Part shown: positions 36,713-45,422 of the stretch, piece after piece | How positions within the stretch are numbered: position 1 is the first letter of the stretch | How the letters are laid out: each line of letters opens with the position of its first letter | Origin: an uncultured Christensenella sp. | GTDB lineage: Bacteria; Bacillota; Clostridia; Christensenellales; CAG-917 | Assembly (NCBI GenBank): GCA_910578325.1 | Contig: CAJTQT010000001.1 | Span: forward strand, 124,001-188,000 | Direction: 5' to 3' | Length of the DNA stretch: 64,000 nt | Made by a program: the position numbers and the translations under genes | Notes under the pieces: model-generated | Seen by the model: the letters and a program-made list of their open reading frames with translations, nothing else | Databases searched by the model: none | Told to the model about the DNA's origin: nothing

Positions 36713-37171
36713 TCATTTATGATACGGCAGATTCGCATTGATCGTAAGCGCTCGGTAAATCTGTTCCGCCAGCACAACTCTGAAAAGTTGATGCGGCAAA
36801 GTGATTTTCCCGAAGGACACAACCGCGTCTGCACGGGCGAGAAGCGCGGCGGTATGTCCGTGACTGCCGCCTATAAGGAATGAAATTTCTTTCGCTCCCT
36901 CAACACCCTTTGACTTAATCGTCGCCGCAAGCGATTCGCTTGAAACCTGTTCTCCTCCGACGTCGGTTGCGACAACGTATCCCGCCGCTTTTTCAAGCAA
37001 CAGCGCACTTTCGATCCGTCGCTGTTCGTCGGGAGTTTTGCCCTGCGGCGCGTCGGGAAGTTCGATTATCCTGACGTCGCAATAGCGAGAGCATCTCTTG
37101 ATATATTCCGAAATCGCGTCTGAAAAATACCGTTCCTTGATTTTGCCGATTGCGACTATATTTATTCTCAT
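36713..37171 (-). CDS. rlmH: 23S rRNA pseudouridine-1915 N3-methyltransferase RlmH
   Basis: This 152-residue SPOUT methyltransferase is complete, with FLIGGSHGH (SAM-binding knot), TLPHQLFRVVLAEQIYRA and the invariant C-terminal LPYHK. It methylates m3-pseudouridine 1915 in 23S rRNA helix 69. The ATG at 37171 overlaps the end of the upstream CPBP gene, so translation is probably coupled. Its neighbourhood with walJ is the common Bacillota arrangement, here separated by two membrane-protease genes. Confidence 0.95.
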   Translation of the reverse strand: MRINIVAIGKIKERYFSDAISEYIKRCSRYCDVRIIELPDAPQGKTPDEQRRIESALLLEKAAGYVVATDVGGEQVSSESLAATIKSKGVEGAKEISFLIGGSHGHTAALLARADAVVSFGKITLPHQLFRVVLAEQIYRALTINANLPYHK

Positions 37172-38127
37172 CTCATCAATCCCCACGCAAAACTGAACAG
37201 CGTTGCGACGATTCCCGTCGCGACCGTAGCGATAAACGGAACGTCCTTTTTAAGAGGCGCCGACAGCGGATTTTTTGCAAAGGGTTCTCCGTTTATAATT
37301 CCGTCTTTGACAGCCGACTTTCTCATTCTCGCAAACGTCGCGCACATCAGCGCAACGCACACAACGGTCACCGCCGCACCAACTCCCATCCCCGCAACCG
37401 AGCCGTAAATCCAGTCCTCGATTATGCTTATAAAAGAGAATATGCCGCCGTTCTGCGAAGTATATCCGCTGATTACGGAAACCGCATTGTTGAGAAAGTG
37501 CATAAATATTCCGGGGAAGATCGAGTTCGTATAATACATTGCTAGTGCCATAACCGCGCCTGCGAAAAATGTATAGCCCGTCTGCACGATATTCTGATGC
37601 ATAAGCGAAAAATATATCGCGCTTATGACAACGAATTTCCAGCCGCATTCTCTGTAACCTGCAAAGATCAGTCCTCTGTGCGTAATCTCCTCGAACAGCG
37701 CGGGCAGAAGCGCGACGAGCGCAAGTTCGCGTATCAGCACTCCGATATCGGCGTAATCTGTTGACGACGGTATGCGCGTATAGCCCATCATCATAAGCAC
37801 CGACTGCCATACGTATGACACCGCCTGCGAAATTATTATCATACATATCGCGAGGATAAGCACGTACAGACAGTTTTTCGCGGAGACTTTTACGACTCCG
37901 AAATCTTTGACAAACGCGCGCGGGCCCTGTTCTCTGCCTACGGTAAGAAAATAAAGCGACAGCGGAAGAACGCCGAATATCAGTATCTGAACCGTGCAGG
38001 AATAGAAAGCGTCGCTGTCAGAAATCCCGAGCGCGGAATATATATCTAGCGCGGACGCCACTCGAAGCATCAGCGACATAAGAACCGTGCCGAAATATAT
38101 AAATCCAACCGTATTTCGCCGCGTCAT
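37168..38127 (-). CDS. CPBP-family intramembrane metalloprotease (second copy)
   Basis: This 319-residue protein with about eight membrane helices carries the three CPBP/Abi motifs: FEEITHRG, FSLMHQNIVQT and HFLNNAVSV. These glutamates and histidines bind metal in Rce1-like proteases. I chose the ATG at 38127, which forms an ATGA overlap with the stop of the preceding CPBP gene; 20 upstream codons in frame lack a ribosome binding site. Substrates are unknown; family members process prenylated or membrane peptides or give bacteriocin immunity. Confidence 0.85.
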   Translation of the reverse strand: MTRRNTVGFIYFGTVLMSLMLRVASALDIYSALGISDSDAFYSCTVQILIFGVLPLSLYFLTVGREQGPRAFVKDFGVVKVSAKNCLYVLILAICMIIISQAVSYVWQSVLMMMGYTRIPSSTDYADIGVLIRELALVALLPALFEEITHRGLIFAGYRECGWKFVVISAIYFSLMHQNIVQTGYTFFAGAVMALAMYYTNSIFPGIFMHFLNNAVSVISGYTSQNGGIFSFISIIEDWIYGSVAGMGVGAAVTVVCVALMCATFARMRKSAVKDGIINGEPFAKNPLSAPLKKDVPFIATVATGIVATLFSFAWGLMR

Positions 38128-39206
38128 ATAAGCCCCGAGATAAACGAATAAAGCCAGTAAACAATTACAAGCCCCAGAGCAATCCAAACGCCTGCCATCG
38201 GCTGAGCCTTGCCGTAATACTCAACGCAGTTTTTCCGCGTCAGAACCCGAGTGACGTTTCTCCAACCTGATTTTGTGAACAGCGAACCGAAAAACGAAAA
38301 GAAATCTGTTACGGGATTGCGTTTCTGTTCTTCTTCGCGTACTGCATATATGGTGAACTCGTCGTATTCGATACCGCCTTTGACGATACCGAATTCTTCG
38401 CGACCGCCCATTCTGTACAGCGCGTAGAACAAAATCACAAGCAGAATAAGACCGACGACAACGCTAGCCGCGCCCGTCAGCCAGTTGAAGTAACCCAGTC
38501 CTACGTAAATAGCGTCGACCTGCGGCAGATATGCAGTGAGCGTTATGCTGATAAAATTATTGAAAAAGTGCACGAGCACGCAAGACCAAATAGAATCCGT
38601 AAGTATCAGCGTTATTGCGAGAGTCGCTCCGATTCCGAACTGGTGAACGGTCTGCACGGGATTAGAGTGCATAAGACTGAAAAACAGCGCGGACATAAGA
38701 ATGCCGAACCACACGTTTCTGCTCGACAGTCCGCCGAAAACGTTTCCGCGCATTAAAAATTCCTCGCCGAAAGCAGGAAGGACAGCCATTATAAGCAGGG
38801 AGAGAAAGTACACTCCGACGTTGCTGTACGACGGCATAGAAACGCCCGCTCCGTGATATCCTATAACTCCGAGAAAAGACGTCCACGCATTCGCAAGCGG
38901 CAGAAACACCAAAATCGTCGCAATAGCAATAAACGGCGTCAACAGCAACTGCAACGGATTGCGCGGTTTACGCACGCGCGCCACACTCTTTTCATCCAGC
39001 CTCCGCGCCTTTGCATATACGAGCACGCAGGCTATAAACGCGACTTGCATTATCGCGTATCCCGCCCAGTTCATAACGCTCATTCCGTCAAATTCGGCAT
39101 TCACTTTCGACAGCGCAAGTGACAGGAACAGCGAAAGCAAACTGCCTGCGCAGATCCCCAACATAAATATTGCCGAACTCTCGCTTGCGCGGATACTCTT
39201 TATCAT
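38124..39206 (-). CDS. CPBP-family intramembrane metalloprotease (first copy)
   Basis: This 360-residue paralogue of the following gene has motifs GEEFLMRGN, FSLMHSNPVQT and HFFNNFISI, about eight membrane helices, and a cytosolic insertion of about 60 residues before the last helix (IVKGGIEYDEFTIYAVREEE region). It starts with an ATGA overlap on walJ and ends with one on the next CPBP gene, so walJ, both CPBP genes and rlmH form one coupled operon. The pair probably arose by tandem duplication. Confidence 0.85.
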   Translation of the reverse strand: MIKSIRASESSAIFMLGICAGSLLSLFLSLALSKVNAEFDGMSVMNWAGYAIMQVAFIACVLVYAKARRLDEKSVARVRKPRNPLQLLLTPFIAIATILVFLPLANAWTSFLGVIGYHGAGVSMPSYSNVGVYFLSLLIMAVLPAFGEEFLMRGNVFGGLSSRNVWFGILMSALFFSLMHSNPVQTVHQFGIGATLAITLILTDSIWSCVLVHFFNNFISITLTAYLPQVDAIYVGLGYFNWLTGAASVVVGLILLVILFYALYRMGGREEFGIVKGGIEYDEFTIYAVREEEQKRNPVTDFFSFFGSLFTKSGWRNVTRVLTRKNCVEYYGKAQPMAGVWIALGLVIVYWLYSFISGLI

Positions 39207-39985
39207 AAAATTTCAAAGACCTCGCTTCTGGTATGCTGATGCGCCACGTGCAGATTTATCGTGCTGTCTCCGCAGTTTTTAAGAGCGGAACACACGGTTT
39301 CGTAAGCACACATTTCGGTGTTATTATTCTCGCTGATATGCCCCAGCAATATATGTTTTACATTGCTGTTTCCAGACAGTTTCGCAACTATTCTTCCCGT
39401 AGCGTCGTTGGACAGGTGCCCTGTGTCGGAAAGTATGCGCGATTTCAAAACATAGGGATAACTGCCGTTTTTTAGCATATCAACGTCGTGATTTGCTTCC
39501 AACAGCACAACTTCGCTGTCCTTGATGTTTCGCAGTATTCCGAACGTAGGAACGCCGATATCCGTCGCCACGCTACACCTCGCATTGCCCGACCGAAACG
39601 AATACGCCAACGGGCGGACCGCGTCGTGGGACACCGAAAACGGAGAAACTTCAATATCGCCGACTGTAAATCCCTTTTCGAAACCTTCGACGTCAGCAAC
39701 GTTTTTGATCGCGCCCTGACGGTTATATATCTCTCTTGCGGTGAGCGGATGCGCATACAGCCTGCACTGCCCGCAAAGGCGCGGCAACGCTCTGATATGG
39801 TCGGTGTGTTCGTGGGTGACGACAACTCCGTCGAGCATAGACGGCGTGAGTCCGAATGCATCGAGTTCCTCGCACAACTTCGGATATGATATTCCCGCGT
39901 CCACAAGCAAGGCGGTGCTGTCCGAATATACGAGCGTGGCGTTGCCTTTACTGCCACTTGCAAGCGATACGAGTTTCAACGACAT
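39203..39985 (-). CDS. walJ: WalJ/YycJ-type metallo-beta-lactamase-fold hydrolase
   Basis: This 260-residue protein has the MBL metal motif THEHTDH near residue 60, later ligands in SVSHDAVRP and SDTGHLSND, and HILLGHISENNN. Length and order fit WalJ (YycJ), a predicted nuclease or phosphodiesterase linked to cell-wall and replication coordination in Bacillota. AGAGAGG precedes the ATG. No walK or walR gene is nearby, so the identification rests on sequence and on the rlmH neighbourhood. Confidence 0.85.
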   Translation of the reverse strand: MSLKLVSLASGSKGNATLVYSDSTALLVDAGISYPKLCEELDAFGLTPSMLDGVVVTHEHTDHIRALPRLCGQCRLYAHPLTAREIYNRQGAIKNVADVEGFEKGFTVGDIEVSPFSVSHDAVRPLAYSFRSGNARCSVATDIGVPTFGILRNIKDSEVVLLEANHDVDMLKNGSYPYVLKSRILSDTGHLSNDATGRIVAKLSGNSNVKHILLGHISENNNTEMCAYETVCSALKNCGDSTINLHVAHQHTRSEVFEIL

Positions 39986-40042
39986 TTATATTTTGACCTC
40001 TCTGCGCGCGTGCGCATACATAATTTCACACGACAATGAAAA

Positions 40043-40063
40043 ACGGGCGCAGTCCGCGCCCGT
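40043..40063 (-). terminator. Intrinsic terminator separating walJ from the upstream gene
   Basis: ACGGGCGC (40043-40050) pairs with GCGCCCGT (40056-40063); on the minus strand it is followed by five T's. It ends transcription of the 40078-43095 membrane-protein cluster. Confidence 0.8.
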
Positions 40064-40077
40064 GGCGATTTGTATAA

Positions 40078-40926
40078 TCAAATCTCGCTTCTGCGTCTTT
40101 TCTCCATATCCGCCCTGTCGTCTCTGCGGTTGAGCACTATCGAGAAAACGACGGACGCCAAAAATCCGAGAATACTCAAAACGAGTATCGCAAGAAAACC
40201 GACCTGTTCCGCCGTCACGAAAGTCTTTCCGACCAGTTCGGCAACCAGAACGCCTATCATACAGCCCATAACGATAAACGAGAATATCGGCACTATAGGT
40301 TTCGGATATTTGCCGATAATGCAACCTATAAACGAGAGCAGAGTCTGTACTGCCGCAAGACACGCTATAACTATGTAAATAAGATTCGTAGCAGGCGTCC
40401 AAGAGAATGAATTTTCAACCCAGCCCTTTATGATTCCTATGATATTGAATGCCGCGATATCCGCCGTCCCCAGAGAAGAATTTGTATACGATACAAGGAA
40501 AGGCAACAGCACCGCCGCCGACAAAAGCAAAGATACGAGTGCAAAGATTCTGGGTAATACGTTGATTTTTCTGCGTGTTTTTTTCTGCTGTCCGACGGAT
40601 TCGAACTGCGTGGATTCCATATACTCGTCCACGTCTACTCCGCCGACCTGTCTGCTGTCCGTGCGCAATACGTTGCTGTCCTGCGTCATATACGGCACTA
40701 CCGCCAGAGGTACGACGATAGGCTGCAACTGAATTGTGTTGTGTTTGGGCGCGACGATAGGAACGGGACCGCCTATGCCGACCTGTTTCATAACCGTAAC
40801 GTCCGAGCCTGCCTCGGGCTGAGGAGAACCGTAAGCCTCCGCCTCGAACAGCAACTCGTTTTCGACTTTCTGCTCGTTTGGTTCGGCTGAGATTACAACC
40901 TCTTGATTTCTTTCCTTTCTTGCCAT
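40078..40926 (-). CDS. Membrane protein with VVPYMTQ motif in the N-terminal tail
   Basis: This 282-residue protein has a long acidic and proline-rich N-terminal region (about 120 residues, including QPIVVPLAVVPYMTQDSNV), then four hydrophobic helices between about 125 and 265, and a very basic C-terminus. I recognise no family. The strong AGGAGGA site supports the start. It is the last of three same-strand genes. A related peptide occurs in both neighbours, which suggests a shared binding partner. Confidence 0.7.
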   Translation of the reverse strand: MARKERNQEVVISAEPNEQKVENELLFEAEAYGSPQPEAGSDVTVMKQVGIGGPVPIVAPKHNTIQLQPIVVPLAVVPYMTQDSNVLRTDSRQVGGVDVDEYMESTQFESVGQQKKTRRKINVLPRIFALVSLLLSAAVLLPFLVSYTNSSLGTADIAAFNIIGIIKGWVENSFSWTPATNLIYIVIACLAAVQTLLSFIGCIIGKYPKPIVPIFSFIVMGCMIGVLVAELVGKTFVTAEQVGFLAILVLSILGFLASVVFSIVLNRRDDRADMEKRRRSEI

Positions 40927-41037
40927 AAAACTTCCTCCTGCGAGCCCGAACGGCGCGCGTGTAGAGTTTTCTTCTTATATTCGATATTCAAGTCTTTTCA
41001 TATTCCGTCGCGGTTGATTGCGCCGCGCGTTTAACAT

Positions 41038-41823
41038 TCATCTGAGATATCCGTACTTGTCCCCGCCCACCGAAGTGCATATAAACGAAACGAGGAAATA
41101 TCCCGTCGCAAACACCACCAGACTGAACAGTTCGCTGGTGCCGTATCCGTGTATAAAATCTTTTATAAAATCTATTTTTTCTATTCCGACCGTGCTTGCG
41201 CCGACAAGCGAAGCGATAAACACCGCCAGCACACAGAACAGATATACAACCGCGTTCCCCGTATACTTAACAGGCTTTACGGTACCCAGCATCGAGAACA
41301 GCGCCTTAAACATATTCAGAGCAAGAAAAACTAGTCCGAGCAACAGAATAAGGTCGGGCACAGCCATCACCCACGCACCGTGCACTTCCGCTCCGACCCA
41401 GCCATGTTCTGCGGTAAACTTGAAAGTTTCCACAATGTTATGTATCGCTCCGAAATCCTTCGGCACGTATCTGAACGGAAAATCTTCCAACCATACGCCC
41501 ACCGCGCCGAGCACGTAAGGCAGAACCACCGCCGCCGTAATTATAAACATAATCACGCCGACAACCATATTTTTAGCGCGTTTACGCCTCTTCCACTTCT
41601 TGCTTATGTCTTCCTTTTTCGGCTGAAAATCGTTTGCGGTAGACGCGGTAGAAGGAGCCTCGCCCTCCACCGTTTCGTCGATTTCTATGCGGGGCGCGAT
41701 GACGAACTCCTGCATAACGGTCGGCATCACGTGATAACTCGCGTTATGGATAGGCGTCGGCGCAAGTCTTATGCCTGCGTCGTCCAAACCGCGATTCTTA
41801 TTGTTGTTTTTCACGTCTGCCAT
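41038..41823 (-). CDS. Membrane protein, middle gene of the cluster
   Basis: This 261-residue protein has an N-terminal tail of about 75 residues carrying HVMPTVMQEFVIAP, a basic stretch (KKWKRRKRAKN), then four hydrophobic helices. The layout is the same as in the next gene, and the two may be distant paralogues. No catalytic motif is visible. CGGAGT precedes the ATG. Confidence 0.7.
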   Translation of the reverse strand: MADVKNNNKNRGLDDAGIRLAPTPIHNASYHVMPTVMQEFVIAPRIEIDETVEGEAPSTASTANDFQPKKEDISKKWKRRKRAKNMVVGVIMFIITAAVVLPYVLGAVGVWLEDFPFRYVPKDFGAIHNIVETFKFTAEHGWVGAEVHGAWVMAVPDLILLLGLVFLALNMFKALFSMLGTVKPVKYTGNAVVYLFCVLAVFIASLVGASTVGIEKIDFIKDFIHGYGTSELFSLVVFATGYFLVSFICTSVGGDKYGYLR

Positions 41824-41868
41824 ATATACTCCGTTTCAAAATTACAATAGCGACCGCCCCACACCGAT

Positions 41869-43095
41869 TTACGAGCGGGTACGTCTTCCCGCTCTGCCGG
41901 AATGCTTTGCGGGTTGCTGTAAATTTTCCGATACCGCCTCAACAGGTTCCGCAACCGGTCTGCGAACGTTTGTTTTGACGTTGATATCGGGCGAATACTG
42001 CATAAGCGGCTGTTCCTGCGTGACGTAGGGAACAAAAGCCACTGGTTGCACGATAGGCGGCATCTGTCTGTGCTCTTCGTCTGGCATCGCATATCCGCCG
42101 GACGCGGCATAAGGCGCGGGATAGGGAGGATACGGATAAGGATACGGAGGATATGGATATCCGCCGCCGAAATACGGAGCGTTGCCTCTTCCTGCAAAGT
42201 CCGCGGGCGGTTCCTTTTTAACCGCCTCTTCTTCCGCAGGCTTCTCCTCATCGCTCTGTAATTTTCCGGTCATCTCATCCTCGAACTCATCGAGAGTGGG
42301 CGCGTTGCGTCTCGCCAAATCCTCGTCGGGAGCGGGAATAATCCGCAACTTACGCTTAACGGGAGGATTCTGCTTGATTTTATTTTTAGCAAGCAGCAAA
42401 AGCGCGCGCGCTTTATTCCTTCCGCAATTTGTACAGGCTGTCACCGTAAGCGGATTTATTGTGCCGCAGGCGGGACAGATATAAGTCTCCACGTCTATGT
42501 CGTCCTCGTCTATCTGCGAGTACGGGTCCGCATAATATTTGGAATAATCTTTGAGGGACGCCGACACCTTTTTCAGTTGGTCAACGTCGTCCGAGCCGAG
42601 TTGATTGAGCCTCTCTTTATACGCTTCGAGCGTACTGAGTTTATGCGAGTATTCCTCCTCGCATCTGACGCGCATCTGTTCGACCTCTAATATAGCCTGC
42701 TCTTTTTCTTCCGCGGTTTTAGCGCGTTTTTCGGCAATCTCTCTGTCTACCGCCGCCATTCTGTCGCGCGCCATATTGTCAAGCCGCTGCTTTGCCTTGC
42801 GCGCGTCAATCATATCTGCGTCGGAATGCGTCTCGCTGTCCAGCGCGATAGGCGCGCCGCAGGAAACGCAATATTTTGCTCCCGGCAGGTTCTTTGCTCC
42901 GCACACGGCGCAAACGGGTTTGCGCATAACGGAAAGTATTCCGCCGCACTTTGCGCAGTATCTGCTTCCCGCGCCGTTTTTCGTGCCGCAGATAGAACAC
43001 ACGGTCTGGTAGTTCTCGACTACGTCCGCGCCGCAGGTCTGACAAAATGCCTGACCTTGCTTTACTTCGTTTCCGCAAATCTTACAAACGAACAT
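41869..43095 (-). CDS. Zinc-ribbon protein with coiled coil and Pro/Tyr-rich tail
   Basis: This 408-residue protein begins with three CxxC-x(n)-CxxC zinc ribbons (CKICG...CQTCG, CSICG...CAKCG, CAVCG...CVSCG) in the first 80 residues. A charged coiled coil follows from about 105 to 175, then a fourth ribbon (CPACG...CTNCG) near 210. The tail is disordered, with PYPPYPYPYPPYP and then PPIVQPVAFVPYVTQEQPL. There is no membrane segment, so it is probably a cytosolic scaffold or adaptor. The tail motif matches one in the membrane protein two genes downstream, suggesting that the three act together. AAGGAGC precedes the ATG. Confidence 0.75.
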   Translation of the reverse strand: MFVCKICGNEVKQGQAFCQTCGADVVENYQTVCSICGTKNGAGSRYCAKCGGILSVMRKPVCAVCGAKNLPGAKYCVSCGAPIALDSETHSDADMIDARKAKQRLDNMARDRMAAVDREIAEKRAKTAEEKEQAILEVEQMRVRCEEEYSHKLSTLEAYKERLNQLGSDDVDQLKKVSASLKDYSKYYADPYSQIDEDDIDVETYICPACGTINPLTVTACTNCGRNKARALLLLAKNKIKQNPPVKRKLRIIPAPDEDLARRNAPTLDEFEDEMTGKLQSDEEKPAEEEAVKKEPPADFAGRGNAPYFGGGYPYPPYPYPYPPYPAPYAASGGYAMPDEEHRQMPPIVQPVAFVPYVTQEQPLMQYSPDINVKTNVRRPVAEPVEAVSENLQQPAKHSGRAGRRTRS

Positions 43096-43158
43096 TTTTT
43101 GCTCCTTTGAGTAGCCTATATGTCCCGCCTACTCGGTCTTTCGGCGTACGAATATTTG

Positions 43159-44775
43159 TTACTTTACTTTAAAACTGTCTTTCAGACCCACTATGCTGTT
43201 AAACTCGTTCTGCGCGTTGCGCTTGATAAAGTATCCCTCTCTGAGAAACTGGAATCTGGTATGCACAGGCGCGTCGGCGACAAGTCTTTCCGCCTTAGCG
43301 TGAAGCACTGTAAGCGAATCGGGATTGAGCCTGTCCATATAATCACCGTCTCCGTCTTTTATCAGATAATCGAACATATTGAGCGTGACGTCGGCGCACT
43401 CGCGGGCGTTCACCCAGTGAATCGTGCCCTTGACTTTCATATTCGCGCCCTCTTCTCCGGAACGCGTCCCCTCTATGTATTCGACGTGAACCGCAGTCAC
43501 GTTCCCGTCTGCGTCCAAATCGCAACTCTTGTATCTGACGATATACGCGCCTTTCAGACGCACTATGCCGTCGGGTTTGAGCCTGAAATACTTCGGCGGC
43601 GGATTGAGCGAGAAATCGTCGCTCTCTATATACAACTCGCGAGAGAAAGTGACGGCGTGCGTGCCGCTGCCCTCCTGCTGCGGATTGTTTTCTATCAAAA
43701 CCTCTTCCGACTTATCTTCGGGATAGTTGTCCACTATCAGGCGCAGGGGTTTGGTAACAACCATCGCGCGCTGAGCGTGAGCGTTCAAATCCTCGCGTAC
43801 GCAATGTTCCAGTATGGAAATATCCACTTCGCTGTCCGCTTTCGCTACGCCTATTCGCGCGCAAAAATCACGAATAGCCGCGGGAGTATATCCTCTTTCG
43901 CGTATTCCCGACAGCGTGGACAGCCGCGGGTCGTCCCAGCCCCAAACAATCTTTTCGTCTACAAGCCGCTTTATGAAACGCTTGCTCATCACCGTATGCG
44001 TAAGATTCAGTCTTGCAAACTCTATCTGTCTGGGACGCGGATTAAATCCGCAGTTTTCGGTCACCCAGTCGTAAAGAGGACGGTGGTTTTCGAATTCCAG
44101 CGAGCAAAGCGAATGCGATATGCCCTCTATCGCGTCTTCTATGGGATGAGCAAAGTCGTACATCGGATATATGCACCACTTGTCGCCCGTATGCGGATGC
44201 GTCGCGTGGCAGATGCGGTATATCACAGGATCGCGCATATTGATGTTAGGCGAAGCCATATCTATCTTTGCTCTCAACACCTTTTCGCCGTCGGCAAATT
44301 CGCCCGCTCTCATTCTTTCAAACAGCGCGAGATTCTCTTCTACCGTTCTGTTTCTGTACGGACTCTCGGTGCCCGCGACGGCAAAACTGCCCCTCGTCGC
44401 GCTTATCTCGTCCGCGCTGAGATCGCATACGTACGCCTTTCCTGCCTTTATCAATCCCACCGCGCATTCATACATTCTCTCGAAATAATCGCTGGCGTTA
44501 TAAAGTCCGTCCCACTTGAAGCCCAACCACTCTATGTCCTGCTTGATGCTCTCCATATATTCGACGTCCTCTTTGGCGGGATTCGTATCGTCGAATCGCA
44601 GATTGCAGGTTCCGTTGTACTTTTCCTTAACTCCGAAATTTATGCACAGAGCCTTTGCGTGCCCGATATGCAGATAACCGTTGGGTTCGGGCGGAAAACG
44701 CGTGATGATTTTATTCACCTTGCCGTCGGCAAGATCCTGTTCGATAAATTCCTCGATGAAATTTTTAGAGTCCAT
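43159..44775 (-). CDS. glnS: Glutamine-tRNA ligase
   Basis: This 538-residue class I synthetase has PEPNGYLHIGHAKAL (HIGH at residues 36-39) and the KMSKS-equivalent VMSKR near residue 255, followed by the beta-barrel anticodon-binding domains. It charges tRNA-Gln directly. Many Bacillota instead use GatCAB, so a GlnRS suggests acquisition or an alternative set-up in this lineage. It starts two bases after the stop of the small upstream gene, and no T-box leader is present. The long plus-strand frame opposite it is a shadow. Confidence 0.95.
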   Translation of the reverse strand: MDSKNFIEEFIEQDLADGKVNKIITRFPPEPNGYLHIGHAKALCINFGVKEKYNGTCNLRFDDTNPAKEDVEYMESIKQDIEWLGFKWDGLYNASDYFERMYECAVGLIKAGKAYVCDLSADEISATRGSFAVAGTESPYRNRTVEENLALFERMRAGEFADGEKVLRAKIDMASPNINMRDPVIYRICHATHPHTGDKWCIYPMYDFAHPIEDAIEGISHSLCSLEFENHRPLYDWVTENCGFNPRPRQIEFARLNLTHTVMSKRFIKRLVDEKIVWGWDDPRLSTLSGIRERGYTPAAIRDFCARIGVAKADSEVDISILEHCVREDLNAHAQRAMVVTKPLRLIVDNYPEDKSEEVLIENNPQQEGSGTHAVTFSRELYIESDDFSLNPPPKYFRLKPDGIVRLKGAYIVRYKSCDLDADGNVTAVHVEYIEGTRSGEEGANMKVKGTIHWVNARECADVTLNMFDYLIKDGDGDYMDRLNPDSLTVLHAKAERLVADAPVHTRFQFLREGYFIKRNAQNEFNSIVGLKDSFKVK

Positions 44776-44777
44776 AT

Positions 44778-45164
44778 TCAGCCTTTATACCCTCCGCACA
44801 TATAATGCAGATTGATGTTTTCGGAAAATGTTTCCATATTGCCGTCAACCTCCTCGAATCCGAATTTTTTAAACTCGGGCCTGATTCCCTCGATGCGGAG
44901 TTTGATAGGCGCGCCCTCTGTCAGTTTGAAAAACATCGCGTGCAGAAAAAAAGTTTTGTCGCCGTCTTCCACACCGTCGGCAAACACAATGTCGCGGATG
45001 ATTCCGACAGGTTCGCGCTCGGCAACAACTTTCATACGCCAAAGCGCAACGGGAGTATCTCCGTCGAACATAACGAAGTTAGAACCGAAAGGTTCACCCT
45101 CCACTCCCAGCAAATCATAGACGGCTTTTACGTCTGCCACGCTAATAAATCTGACAGTCAGCAT
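44778..45164 (-). CDS. Small GNAT-like protein upstream of glnS
   Basis: This 128-residue protein has an acetyltransferase-like order of strands: a mid-region SNFVMFDGDTPVALWRMKVV, then GIIRDIVFADGVEDGDKTFF and a C-terminal KLRIEGIRPEFKKFGFEEVD. The classic R/Q-x-x-G-x-G/A acetyl-CoA loop is not evident, so the assignment is tentative. I chose the ATG at 45164. A TTG 39 bases upstream is the -35 box of its promoter. With about four bases between the predicted transcript start and the ATG, it should be leaderless. It is cotranscribed with glnS. Confidence 0.6.
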   Translation of the reverse strand: MLTVRFISVADVKAVYDLLGVEGEPFGSNFVMFDGDTPVALWRMKVVAEREPVGIIRDIVFADGVEDGDKTFFLHAMFFKLTEGAPIKLRIEGIRPEFKKFGFEEVDGNMETFSENINLHYMCGGYKG

Positions 45165-45174
45165 AATATAAGAT

Positions 45175-45203
45175 ATAATAAAACTAAAATACGATAATGT
45201 CAA
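45175..45203 (-). promoter_or_regulatory. Promoter directly abutting the glnS-operon start codon
   Basis: TTGACA (45203-45198), a 17-base spacer and TATTAT (45180-45175). Ten bases separate the -10 box from the ATG at 45164, leaving no room for a ribosome binding site. Confidence 0.75.
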
Positions 45204-45422
45204 GTAACACGCGCAGGCGCGAGGTTGTAAATTTCTGTAAACAGTTCAAAATTAAAACAAATCCAGAGAAAAAACCTTTTCGTTATGCCGACAAAAATAA
45301 AACAGAAATCTATTTTTTAACTCATATTTGCACATAACGGAACTTTATATATCATTTTAGCGCAATAAACCGCATTTTTCGTCGATTACAAACTGAAACA
45401 AAACATTTAAGCCATAGGTATT
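45204..45422. other. AT-rich intergenic region
   Basis: About 220 bases between the glnS promoter and the end of truA. I see no reading frame, no convincing hairpin and no promoter beyond the one already listed. Confidence 0.4.

Noticed and set aside
43120..44805. A 561-codon frame opposite glnS.
   Set aside because: It is the shadow of a clear glutaminyl-tRNA synthetase gene and shows no protein-family motif.
45165..45260. A T-box leader for the glnS operon.
   Set aside because: The promoter lies directly against the first start codon, leaving no space for a leader, and no T-box sequence is visible.
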